37,954 nt of DNA from Planctomycetota bacterium (GTDB taxonomy: Bacteria > Planctomycetota > Planctomycetia > Planctomycetales > Planctomycetaceae), in assembly GCA_003669125.1 (NCBI GenBank), contig QWQF01000073.1, positions 1 to 37,954 of the forward strand, read 5' to 3'. Position 1 is the stretch's first letter; every line of letters starts with the position of its first letter. This document shows, piece by piece, positions 10,021 through 17,960 of the stretch. The translations under genes were made by a program, and so were the position numbers. The notes beneath the pieces are model-generated. The model saw only the letters and a program-made list of their open reading frames with translations. It was not told where the DNA came from and ran no database searches.

Positions 10021-10085
10021 GTCGCCACGTTCGCCAGAACGTGGACAATTTGACGAAATGCCCACGTTCTGGCGAACTTGGCGAC
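10021..10085. repeat. Bipartite palindromic repeat (two-hairpin, REP-like element)
   Basis: Two 24-bp arms, 10021-10044 and 10062-10085, are inverted copies with one mismatch, separated by 17 bp. Each arm also contains its own inverted repeat (CCACGTTC-GCCA-GAACGTGG in the left arm, CCACGTTC-TGGC-GAACTTGG in the right), so it can fold as one long hairpin or as two short ones. It fills the gap between a DUF1501 gene and the metallo-beta-lactamase gene. There is no U-tract, so a simple intrinsic terminator is unlikely. A dispersed repeat, or an mRNA-stability or attenuating structure, fits better. Confidence 0.8.
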
Positions 10086-10102
10086 GATGGATCTGAGTTT
10101 CC

Positions 10103-10948
10103 ATGACCAAGCAATTGTTGAACGTGTTCGTGATCCTGTTGGCCGTGAGCGGCTCCGCGATCGCCGATGAGGCGTTTCCGGCGCATCGCATCGTCGACAA
10201 CGTCTACTACGTCGGCTCGAAGGCGTTGGCGATTTACCTGATCGAAACGCCCGAAGGGCACATCCTGATCAACAGCGGCTTTGAGGAAACCGTTCCGCTG
10301 ATTCGCGCCTCGGTCGAATCGCTCGGCTTCAAAATGCGCGACGTCAAAATCATTCTGGAAAGTCACGCCCATTCCGATCACGTCGCCGGTCATGCGTTGC
10401 TGAAGGAACTGACGGGAGCCAAAGTCTTTGTCATGCGCGGCGACGACAACGTCATCGCCTCTGGCGGAGTCGGCCAGTACTTTTATCCCAATGACCGCTG
10501 GCCAGTCTGCGAGGTGGATCGCATCTTGAAGGACCGTGAGGAAGTCAAACTGGGTGGCACAACTCTGGTCGCTCGGCTGACTCCCGGCCACACGCGAGGC
10601 TGCACGACCTGGACGTGGAAGACGACGGATGGGGGCAAAAATTACAACGTCGTCGTCATCGGCAGCCCCAACGTGAATCCCGGATACCGGCTGGTCGATA
10701 ATCAGGAGTACCCGAAAATCGCGGAGGACTTCACCAAGACGTTCGAGGTTCTAAAGTCGCTCCCGTGCGATATCTTCCTCGGAGCACACGGCGAGTATTA
10801 CGGCATGCTCGCCAAGTTCGAACGTTTGAAAGGAGCCGACAAGAATCCATTCCTCGACCCAGAAGGCTATCGAGCCTACGTCGAGCTGAAAGAGAAGGCG
10901 TTCCGAAAAACGCTCGCAGAACAAACCGAGAAGAAGTCCGGCCAATGA
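10103..10948 (+). CDS. Subclass B3-type metallo-beta-lactamase (exported)
   Basis: A 281-residue metallo-beta-lactamase-fold hydrolase with a Sec signal peptide (MTKQLLNVFVILLAVSGSAIA). All zinc ligands expected of subclass B3 are present: His88-Ala-His90-Ser-Asp92-His93, His163 (PGHTRGCTTW) and His229 (GAHGEYYG). Ser188 (IGSPNVNPGYRL) lies where B1 enzymes have the zinc-binding cysteine, a B3 hallmark. The ILINSGFEETVPLIR and TRGCTTWTW segments are also typical of B3 enzymes. Length matches the family. It lies between two DUF1501 genes, and its stop overlaps the next start as ATGA, so translation is probably coupled. True beta-lactam hydrolysis is plausible from motifs, but a different periplasmic hydrolase of the same fold cannot be excluded. 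Confidence 0.9.
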   Translation: MTKQLLNVFVILLAVSGSAIADEAFPAHRIVDNVYYVGSKALAIYLIETPEGHILINSGFEETVPLIRASVESLGFKMRDVKIILESHAHSDHVAGHALLKELTGAKVFVMRGDDNVIASGGVGQYFYPNDRWPVCEVDRILKDREEVKLGGTTLVARLTPGHTRGCTTWTWKTTDGGKNYNVVVIGSPNVNPGYRLVDNQEYPKIAEDFTKTFEVLKSLPCDIFLGAHGEYYGMLAKFERLKGADKNPFLDPEGYRAYVELKEKAFRKTLAEQTEKKSGQ

Positions 10949-12363
10949 CCGCCCCCCGCCACGAGATTCCCACCCCGATGCCATCGCAACAAATCACACT
11001 TCAGTCAGGCTTGACGCTCTCGCGACGCAACGCGTTGGCGACGACAGCCGGCATGTGCGGACTCTCGCTGCCCGGCTTCTTGCAGTTGCAGGCTTCAGCG
11101 GCCCCGTCGACCGGAACGTCCGCCGACAAAGCGAAAGCCTGCATCATTATTTACTGCTGGGGCGGGATGAGCCATCTCGAATCGTTCGACCTCAAGCCAG
11201 ACGCTCCGTCGGAAATTCGCGGCGAGTTCTCTCCGATTCCAACCGTCGTCCCCGGCATTGAAATTGGCGAGCACCTGCCGTTGCTCGCACGACACACTGA
11301 CAAGCTGGCGATTGTCCGCTCGATCAATCACGACGATTCGTCGCACGGCCGAGGCATGTACTGGAATCTGACAGGGCACAGACCGCCGCGAGCCGGCAAC
11401 ATCCCACCGATGCGAGAGGATTGGCCGTCGCTGCCCGCGATGATTTCCAAATTCCGCTCGGCCCCGCGCGGTGTACCGACGGCCGTCCGCTTGCCGTACC
11501 CAATGGTCGATAACAACACGCTGCAAGCCGGCGAATACGGCGGCTGGCTGGGAGTCAAATACGATCCGATCGTCATGCGGCCTGCCAGCGGCGAGCCGTT
11601 TGGCGGAGTCTCGCGAACGCTGGGTTCCGAGGTTCTGGATCTGAGCGAAGTCAACGCGGAGCGACTGGCTTCACGTCGCCAACTGCTAGCCGCGTTCGAG
11701 GCTCCGACTCAGCGGGCCATCGGCTATGAAGGCTTCCAGCACTTTCACGGCCTCGCCGAAGAGATCCTCGCCGGCTCGGCGGTGAAGAACGCCTACAACC
11801 TCGACCGAGAAACGCCGCAGGTTCGCGAGTCCTACGGCAAGCATCTCGGCGGGCAGAGCTTGTTGCTGGCTCGGCGACTGACCGAAGCGGGCGTGCCGGT
11901 GGTCCAAGTCTGTTGCTCAGCCGGCGATCTGAACGGCGGTTCGGGAGATATGTGGGACACACACGGAGACAACTTCAATCGACTCAAGAAGAACTTGTTG
12001 CCCGTCCTCGATCGCGCCACGTCGGCTCTACTGCAAGACCTCTCCGACCGAGGCACGCTCGACGAAACCTTGGTCGTGCTGCTGACCGATTTCGGCCGGA
12101 CTCCGCACATCAACGGTGCCGCCGGCCGCGACCATTATCCAAGCGTCTATTCTGTCGCACTCGCTGGCGGTGGCATTCAAGGCGGCCAAGTCTACGGCAG
12201 CAGTGACCGCAAAGGCGCGTTTCCGAAAACGCAGCCCTGCACTCCGCCCGACATCCACGCCACGATCTTTCACGCCCTCGGCATCTCCCCCAGAGCCGAG
12301 CTACACGACATGCTCAACCGCCCGTTCCCCGTCAGCGACGGCGAAGTGCTGCCACTTTCCTGA
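10945..12363 (+). CDS. DUF1501 family secreted protein (copy C)
   Basis: A 472-residue DUF1501 protein. The ATG at 10945 overlaps the stop of the beta-lactamase gene (ATGA) and has AGAAG about 10 bp upstream. An internal ATG at 10978 is possible. The leader contains LSRRNALATTAGMCGLSL (Arg27-Arg28), a Tat signal. Family motifs are CWGGMSHLESFDLKPDAP and DFGRTPHINGAAGRDHYP, where the usual Glu of EFGRTP is Asp. The frame is open upstream within the beta-lactamase gene, but that part is a shadow. It is followed 13 bp later by the Rid-family gene, suggesting an operon of at least three genes. Confidence 0.92.
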   Translation: MTAPRHEIPTPMPSQQITLQSGLTLSRRNALATTAGMCGLSLPGFLQLQASAAPSTGTSADKAKACIIIYCWGGMSHLESFDLKPDAPSEIRGEFSPIPTVVPGIEIGEHLPLLARHTDKLAIVRSINHDDSSHGRGMYWNLTGHRPPRAGNIPPMREDWPSLPAMISKFRSAPRGVPTAVRLPYPMVDNNTLQAGEYGGWLGVKYDPIVMRPASGEPFGGVSRTLGSEVLDLSEVNAERLASRRQLLAAFEAPTQRAIGYEGFQHFHGLAEEILAGSAVKNAYNLDRETPQVRESYGKHLGGQSLLLARRLTEAGVPVVQVCCSAGDLNGGSGDMWDTHGDNFNRLKKNLLPVLDRATSALLQDLSDRGTLDETLVVLLTDFGRTPHINGAAGRDHYPSVYSVALAGGGIQGGQVYGSSDRKGAFPKTQPCTPPDIHATIFHALGISPRAELHDMLNRPFPVSDGEVLPLS

Positions 12364-12376
12364 GAAGGCTGCCGAC

Positions 12377-12778
12377 ATGAACATCGAATTTCTCAACCCG
12401 CCACAGTTGTGTCCGACGTTTGGTTGGACGCACGTCGTCTGCGCGACGGGTGGCAAGACGATTCACATTTCCGGGCAAGTCGGTATCAACGAGCGGGGCG
12501 AAGTCGTCGGCCGCGGAGACCTTCACGCCCAAACCGAGCAGGCGTTCCACAACATCTCGCTTGCACTGGCCGCCGTCGGAGCGACGTTTCGTGACGTCGT
12601 GAAGACCAGCCTCTTCGTCGTGGGACTCAAGCCAGAGCACGTCCCGATCCTCCGCGAAGTCCGCAGCCGTTACGTCTCGGCCGAGCATCCCCCGGCCAGC
12701 ACGCTCGTCGGAGTCTCGGCCCTCGTCGGTCCCGACTGGCTGATCGAAATCGAAGCCGTCGCGGTCATTGCCGAGTGA
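12377..12778 (+). CDS. Rid family (YjgF/YER057c/UK114) protein lacking the RidA arginine
   Basis: A 133-residue trimer-forming Rid-superfamily protein. Classical RidA deaminates enamine/imine intermediates. AAGG lies about 8 bp before the ATG. Recognisable segments are HISGQVGINERGEVVGRGDLHAQTEQAF, ALAAVGATFRDVVKTSLFV and IEIEAVAVI. In RidA the catalytic arginine occurs in the P-A-R-S-x-V segment; here the aligned segment reads HPPASTLVGV, with serine in place of arginine. It therefore probably belongs to a non-RidA branch with another or no deaminase activity. It closes the cluster that starts at 8575 and converges on the BNR-type gene with a 31-bp gap. Confidence 0.9.
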   Translation: MNIEFLNPPQLCPTFGWTHVVCATGGKTIHISGQVGINERGEVVGRGDLHAQTEQAFHNISLALAAVGATFRDVVKTSLFVVGLKPEHVPILREVRSRYVSAEHPPASTLVGVSALVGPDWLIEIEAVAVIAE

Positions 12779-12809
12779 CGACCGGCTTCTGAAAATCAAG
12801 CGGCGCGAC

Positions 12810-13805
12810 TCATTGATCTCGTCGCCATTGAAACAGCTCCGATCCCATCTTCATCACAAAGAGGATGTCGTGTCGGGCGTCGTATTCAACCCACGACAAG
12901 TTCCCGGTTCCTTTCATGGCGGCGGGCAAAGCAATCGTCGGTTGCCAAGTGATGCCGCCATCTTTCGATTCGCGGATGCCGCTCTGTGTCAGGATGAATT
13001 GGTGCTGTGCGTCCTTGCCGAACACGGGGCCGCAGAGTCCGTCGTTCACGGACGAGAGATGCTTCCACGATTGTCCTTGATCGGTCGATGCGATCAGCCC
13101 ATCGGCGACCAGCCAATACAACGTCCCCGTTTTGAAGCGTGGCAGCACGCGAGCGTAATCATCACCGCAGCGTTGAAATGTCTTGCCGGCGTCGATGGTG
13201 CGCAATAGACCGGGCTTGGTGTTCGTTTTTGATTTCGCTTCGGCCACTACCGCAGTCTGATTATCGAAGATCCAAGCCGGACCATAGCCTTTGCCGATCT
13301 CATCGAAGGTCTTGCCGCCGTCGCGCGAGACCAGCAGAAGATCACCGGACTCATGCTTGAGCGTCAGGACGAAACGGTGTTCGGGATCGCTCCAATCGAG
13401 CGTGCACCAATCGACGTGGCTCGATTTCGGAGACATCGCCGTGAACGACTCTCCCAAATCCGAACTCACGATCAGCGGCGAGCCATAAACCAACGCGGCA
13501 ACGAGCCGCTTGTGCCCGATCGGGTCGATCATCAGACAGCCGGGGGTCTCGGTGCGCCACTTGAGCTCCGCCGAACCCAGCCGCTGCCAACTCCGGCCCT
13601 GATCCCGCGAGCGGAACAGGCCGCGGTCGCTGAGATTGATGATGACATCGCCGCTCGGAGGATGAACGACCACACCGCACAGACCGCCGAAGCCAGTCTT
13701 TTCAGACTTCAATAGTTCAGTGGTGACCGCGACCCATTCCTGAGCGCGAACGGTTGCCGGCAGGAACAATGACAGTGCCATCAGAATCAAAAAACGTATC
13801 GGCAT
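12810..13805 (-). CDS. Secreted BNR/sialidase-like repeat beta-propeller protein
   Basis: A 331-residue exported protein with a signal peptide (MPIRFLILMALSLFLPATVRAQ). GGAG lies about 9 bp before the ATG at 13805; the frame is open slightly further upstream. Several Asp-box-like repeats of the BNR/sortilin type are visible: RSRDQGRSWQ, VSSDLGESF, VSRDGGKTF, RTIDAGKTF, ASTDQGQSWK and ESKDGGITWQ. That is at least six, in line with a propeller. Such folds occur in exo-sialidases and in photosystem assembly-like proteins. No sialidase arginine triad is evident, so enzymatic activity is unsupported. It is the last gene of the long minus-strand run, 17 bp after the PQQ-like gene. Confidence 0.85.
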   Translation of the reverse strand: MPIRFLILMALSLFLPATVRAQEWVAVTTELLKSEKTGFGGLCGVVVHPPSGDVIINLSDRGLFRSRDQGRSWQRLGSAELKWRTETPGCLMIDPIGHKRLVAALVYGSPLIVSSDLGESFTAMSPKSSHVDWCTLDWSDPEHRFVLTLKHESGDLLLVSRDGGKTFDEIGKGYGPAWIFDNQTAVVAEAKSKTNTKPGLLRTIDAGKTFQRCGDDYARVLPRFKTGTLYWLVADGLIASTDQGQSWKHLSSVNDGLCGPVFGKDAQHQFILTQSGIRESKDGGITWQPTIALPAAMKGTGNLSWVEYDARHDILFVMKMGSELFQWRRDQ

Positions 13806-13822
13806 GTTGTTGAACTCCAAAG

Positions 13823-15064
13823 TTATTTCGTTCCCACGCAAAAGACGTGACGAGTTCCCACCAGGAACAGTTTGCCGTTGGAAACGGCGGGGGAGGCGCG
13901 ATTGGAATCTCCGAGGTCATTGACCTCGAGGCTGCTGAATTCGTCGCCGGTTTGGACAACGTGGCTGACGCCGGCGGTTGCGAAGTACAAGCGGCCGGCA
14001 CCATCCGCGATGGGACTGGCCCAGGTGCTCGTCAGACGGTCGAGACGTTGAGCATACACCTGCTCGCCGCTGGCCGCGTTCCAACACTTCAACACGTTGG
14101 GGGCATGCAGGCGATACACCCGCTGGCCAACAATGATCGGCGAGCCGATGGCTTCGGGAACTTGATTGATTCGCCACTTGATGTGCGTCTTGGTGACGTC
14201 TCCCGAACCGCTCGGATCAATCGCGACGCCCGGACCCCCTCGACCGTTATCGCAGTAGACGATTCCCGCTCCGAACGCCGCCGAGGACGCTTCGCCGCCA
14301 CCACGACACCACCACAACGCCTCGCCGTTGCGAGGATCGAGACCCTGAATCCCGCGATCCGATTCGCCGCCGCCGGAGGCCACAATCACCAGTTGAGGCT
14401 TGCCGCCCACTTCGATCTTTACCGGTGTGCTGTGAGCGAATCCCACTTGCGGCAGCGCCGCTTCCCAACGAATCGAGCCGTCGGCTTTGTCATAGGCTAC
14501 GAGTTTCGAGTCCTTCTTGTTCGTCATCGCACACAGCATCAAGACCGTGTCGTCGAACAGCACGGGGCTGCTGCCGATGGTCACGTCGAAGTTGTGCGGT
14601 GTGATTTCCTTCCGCCAGGCCACGCGACCCTCGAGATCGAGCGCGGCCATCACTGACGATCCGAAGACGACATACACCCGCTGACCATCCGTGACCGGCG
14701 TGGGAGCGGCATAGCCGCCTCCGGGACCGCTGCGAAAATCGTTTCTCAACCACGGGCCAGGCTCGACGAGCGTATTCCACAACAGCTTTCCATCGGCCAC
14801 GGAATAGCACAGGACGTGATGCTCCGGGATGACCGCCTTGCGATCTTTCACCGACTCCGGCCAATGCGCGGTGCAGACAAACAGACGCCCACCCGACACG
14901 ATCGGGCTGGCATGTCCTTCGCCAACCAACGGCGATTTCCACAAGACGTTTTCGTTCTCTGGCCCGCCCCATTTGATCGGCAGACTCGTTTGGGACGTAT
15001 GCCCCAAACCGGTCGGCCCGCGAAACTGCGGCCACTCCTCGCCACATGCCGTCGTGACGGACAC
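13823..15064 (-). CDS. PQQ-like beta-propeller repeat protein (copy 2)
   Basis: A protein of about 413 residues with PQQ-like blades, beginning EEWPQFRGPTGLGH and containing repeats such as YSVADGKLLWNT, LDLEGRVAWRK, YDKADGSIRWEA, LDPRNGEALWW and WNAASGEQVYA. It is similar in plan to the propeller at 6011-7237. The only start codon in the frame after the upstream stop is GTG at 15064, which leaves just a short non-hydrophobic leader (MSVTTACGEEW). Codons upstream of it (HFAVLVSVTTAC) look like the end of a signal peptide but lack a start, so an unusual start or a small indel is possible. It is 66 bp downstream of the DUF4198-DUF3386 gene and 17 bp upstream of the BNR gene, probably in one operon. 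Confidence 0.86.
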   Translation of the reverse strand: MSVTTACGEEWPQFRGPTGLGHTSQTSLPIKWGGPENENVLWKSPLVGEGHASPIVSGGRLFVCTAHWPESVKDRKAVIPEHHVLCYSVADGKLLWNTLVEPGPWLRNDFRSGPGGGYAAPTPVTDGQRVYVVFGSSVMAALDLEGRVAWRKEITPHNFDVTIGSSPVLFDDTVLMLCAMTNKKDSKLVAYDKADGSIRWEAALPQVGFAHSTPVKIEVGGKPQLVIVASGGGESDRGIQGLDPRNGEALWWCRGGGEASSAAFGAGIVYCDNGRGGPGVAIDPSGSGDVTKTHIKWRINQVPEAIGSPIIVGQRVYRLHAPNVLKCWNAASGEQVYAQRLDRLTSTWASPIADGAGRLYFATAGVSHVVQTGDEFSSLEVNDLGDSNRASPAVSNGKLFLVGTRHVFCVGTK

Positions 15065-15130
15065 GAGTACCGCAAAATGGTATTCCGCATCTTGGGCGTC
15101 TCCGTTCGCGGCAGGTTGGACGTGGAAGAA

Positions 15131-16477
15131 TTACTCCGCCAATTTGAGCGACTGCAATTTCAACGACCGCACGCTGACTCCGCCAGCGGCCGACACGGTT
15201 TGAGCCAGAGACTCCGGCAGGTCAAGCTTGCCGACTCGCTGCCAGCGATTGCGAAATGTTTCCACACGAATGATCGCGCCCGTTTGAGCGTCTCGGTATT
15301 GGACTTGATACGCGCGGGGCAACACTTTGTTCTCGGCGTTGCGCTCCGATTCGAACATCTGCAAGGACATGTTCTCTCGTCCCAGACTGCGATTGGCGAC
15401 GACGATCTCGTCCTCACGAATCCGATACGTCGACGCGAACCGGCCACCGTGGAAGTTCAGCAAGCGACCCAGCGGATGTTCGGCATCCTTGTCGGCGAAG
15501 CTCAACACTGATTTCGAGCGAATGCCGGACGAGGGGACTCGGTGGATGACGAGTGAATGCAATTGATCGCGGACCCATTCGCGGGCCGCTTCGTCCTCAA
15601 GTACAGGCTTGCCATCAAATGAAACCTCACCGTCCGGCTTCACCGCTACCACGCCTTCGGAACGGCGGCCATCGAGATAGACCGACGTCTGAGCCGTGAA
15701 ACCTTTGAAGTTGTCCCACGCCGCGCGAGCTGCGATCGCCCTCTCGAACATCGCGACGGCGTCGGCATCGACTCGCGAATTGTCGAGCGGCCAGTCAAAG
15801 GCCAGCGTCGCGAACTCGCGAATCTCGTCGTAGTTCTCGCCGGCCTTGGCTCCCGCCTGCGGCACGACATGCTTGACGTACACGGCGAACTGTCCCGATT
15901 CAGTCAGTCGCCACGTCGCTCGGCCGGCGGCATCGGTGATCAGTTCCTCGTTCGTCAGATCCGAATCAATCGTCGTCAGCACCGTGTTGGCGAGCGGCTT
16001 GCCGTCTCGCAACACCGTCAGCGTGATCGAGTCCTTCGCGAACGTGGGCATGATCTCCAACGGGATCGCCTCGTGACGCAACAGCTTCGCGACTTCATCA
16101 GGCTTCCCGGAAACGGCCTTCGGGTAGTACCGCAACAGAAACGGCTTCTCGCGTTTGAGCACGCCGTACTCGCAACGACCGACGACCGACACCGATCGCT
16201 CCGACGGCAGATACGCTCGCAACCGATCGGTGCCGCGATTCACCGTCAGCGGCACGAACTTTCCCGGCTCGTCCTGCAACCAAAGTTCGGTGTGCGCGAC
16301 CTTGGCCACAAACAGCGGATCGCCCGCCGTCGCCCGCTCGCTAAAAAAGACTTCGACGTTGCGGCCAGCCTCCGCATGAGGCCCCACCTGGATGAACAGA
16401 AAATGAGCCTGCGCCGAAACAGCGCCGAATCCCCAACTCAGAAGGCCAATCAACAACGTGAACACGGAACGCTTCAT
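15131..16477 (-). CDS. Secreted DUF4198-DUF3386 fusion protein
   Basis: A 448-residue exported protein. After a signal peptide (MKRSVFTLLIGLLSWGFGAVSAQA) the mature chain starts HFLFIQVGP, typical of DUF4198, a periplasmic family often linked to nickel/cobalt or other metal uptake. This part spans about residues 25-235 and includes a DGKPLANTVLTT carboxypeptidase-regulatory-like segment. Residues from about 240 to 440 resemble DUF3386 of cyanobacteria: AMFERAIAARAAWDNFKGFTA, VRDQLHSLVIHRVPS, STYRIREDEIVVANR and YQVQYRDAQTGAIIRVETF. The fusion of these two parts is unusual to me. It lies 20 bp after the DUF1501 gene and 66 bp before the PQQ-like gene. The domain calls are by pattern and the function is unknown. 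Confidence 0.8.
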   Translation of the reverse strand: MKRSVFTLLIGLLSWGFGAVSAQAHFLFIQVGPHAEAGRNVEVFFSERATAGDPLFVAKVAHTELWLQDEPGKFVPLTVNRGTDRLRAYLPSERSVSVVGRCEYGVLKREKPFLLRYYPKAVSGKPDEVAKLLRHEAIPLEIMPTFAKDSITLTVLRDGKPLANTVLTTIDSDLTNEELITDAAGRATWRLTESGQFAVYVKHVVPQAGAKAGENYDEIREFATLAFDWPLDNSRVDADAVAMFERAIAARAAWDNFKGFTAQTSVYLDGRRSEGVVAVKPDGEVSFDGKPVLEDEAAREWVRDQLHSLVIHRVPSSGIRSKSVLSFADKDAEHPLGRLLNFHGGRFASTYRIREDEIVVANRSLGRENMSLQMFESERNAENKVLPRAYQVQYRDAQTGAIIRVETFRNRWQRVGKLDLPESLAQTVSAAGGVSVRSLKLQSLKLAE

Positions 16478-16497
16478 CGCAAAACCTCGCGTGACGT

Positions 16498-17946
16498 TCA
16501 GGTCAAAATCTCTGTGAGCAACTCGCCACCGACGTCGGTCAGGCGGAAGTCGCGGCCGTTGAAGCGGTAGGTCAGCTTCGTGTGCTCCAGACCCAGCAGA
16601 TGCAACAGCGTCGCGTGCAGATCGTTGACATGGATTTTCTTTTCGACCGCTTTGTAGCCGAAGTCGTCGGTCGCTCCGTAATGGAAGCCGCCTTTGACGC
16701 CCGCTCCGGCCATCCAGATGGTGAACCCGTTCGGGTTGTGATCGCGGCCCTTTGCCCCTTGTGAGTCCGACGTGCGGCCGAACTCGCCGCCCCAGATCAC
16801 CAGCGTCGTTTCGAGCAAGCCGCGGGCTTCGAGATCTGCCAGCAGCGCCGCCGCCGGTTGGTCAGTGTGCAGGCCGCACGAGCGATGATTCGTCTGCACG
16901 TCCGAGTGACAATCCCACGGAACGTCATTGACGCTGCCATCGCCGCCGGTTCCCTTGCCAGCGAAGACTTGCACGAACCGCACGCCCCGTTCGACCAGTC
17001 GCCGAGAGAGCAGACATTGCCGAGCGAACGTCGCGCACTCCGGCTGATCCATGCCGTACTGCTTGTGAGTCGCCTCGGACTCTTTCGTCAGATCGAGCGC
17101 TTCCGGAGCGGCCATCTGCATCCGGTACGCCAATTCGTAGGAATTGATCCGCGCGGCGAGATCGGCTTGAGTCGGCCGAGTCACCGCGTGCTCCTGATTC
17201 AACTGCCGAATCAGGTCAAGCTGCGACCGCTGCTGAGCATCGCTGTGTTTGCCGTCGCGAGACAAGTTATCGACCGCCTCTTTGCGTCGAGCATCCAGCG
17301 CGAGAGCCTGATACGTCTTCGGCAGAAAACCGGCCGACCAGATTTGATCGTCGCCGCGCGGCCGCGTGTCGTGCAGCACGACGTACGATGGCAAACTCTG
17401 ATTGAGCGATCCGAGGCCGTAAGTCATCCAAGCTCCGAGCGCGGGCAACCCCGGACGGTTCGTGCCGCACATCAACTCGATCGACGCCGGCGCGTGATTG
17501 TTCTGCCGCAGATTCATCGAGTGCAGAAAGCACATCTTGTCGACGTGCTGCGACAAGTGCGGAAACAGATCCGACACCCACGAGCCTGATTCGCCGTGCT
17601 GACTCCAAACAAACGGTGACTTCAAACACTTGCCGCTGGTCGTGAAGAAGCCGGTTTTCGGATCGGCTCCGGCGAGATCTTGGCCGTCACGCTTTTGAAG
17701 TTCCGGCTTGTAGTCCCAGGTATCCACCTGCGACGGAGCACCGGTCATGAACAGCCACACGATCGACTTCACCTGCCCCGGAAAGTGCGGCGGCCGAAGC
17801 GCAAGCGGGTTGACCGACGGCTCCGCCTGCGATTCGCCGCTCAGCAAACTGGCCAGCGCCAGCGAGCCGAAACCGAGGCCAGCCTCTTGCAAAAAACGTC
17901 GCCGGGCTGGCAATTGCAGATCGGACGGTGAATGGAAATTGAACAT
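16498..17946 (-). CDS. DUF1501 family secreted protein (copy D, cytochrome-paired type)
   Basis: A 482-residue DUF1501 protein with the Tat motif ARRRFLQEAG (Arg15-Arg17) and a hydrophobic core. Motifs are MTGAPSQVDTWDYKP and GGEFGRTSDSQGAKGRDHNP. Compared with copies A-C it contains a longer FFTTSGKCLKSPFVWSQHGESG insertion and NHAPASIELMCG. These mark the subgroup that planctomycetes usually place next to a DUF1549/DUF1553 cytochrome, as here: the partner ends 14 bp upstream. It is probably co-expressed and co-exported with that cytochrome, although Tat and Sec routes differ. The catalytic role is unknown. Confidence 0.94.
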   Translation of the reverse strand: MFNFHSPSDLQLPARRRFLQEAGLGFGSLALASLLSGESQAEPSVNPLALRPPHFPGQVKSIVWLFMTGAPSQVDTWDYKPELQKRDGQDLAGADPKTGFFTTSGKCLKSPFVWSQHGESGSWVSDLFPHLSQHVDKMCFLHSMNLRQNNHAPASIELMCGTNRPGLPALGAWMTYGLGSLNQSLPSYVVLHDTRPRGDDQIWSAGFLPKTYQALALDARRKEAVDNLSRDGKHSDAQQRSQLDLIRQLNQEHAVTRPTQADLAARINSYELAYRMQMAAPEALDLTKESEATHKQYGMDQPECATFARQCLLSRRLVERGVRFVQVFAGKGTGGDGSVNDVPWDCHSDVQTNHRSCGLHTDQPAAALLADLEARGLLETTLVIWGGEFGRTSDSQGAKGRDHNPNGFTIWMAGAGVKGGFHYGATDDFGYKAVEKKIHVNDLHATLLHLLGLEHTKLTYRFNGRDFRLTDVGGELLTEILT

Positions 17947-17960
17947 GACAACTCCAAAGT

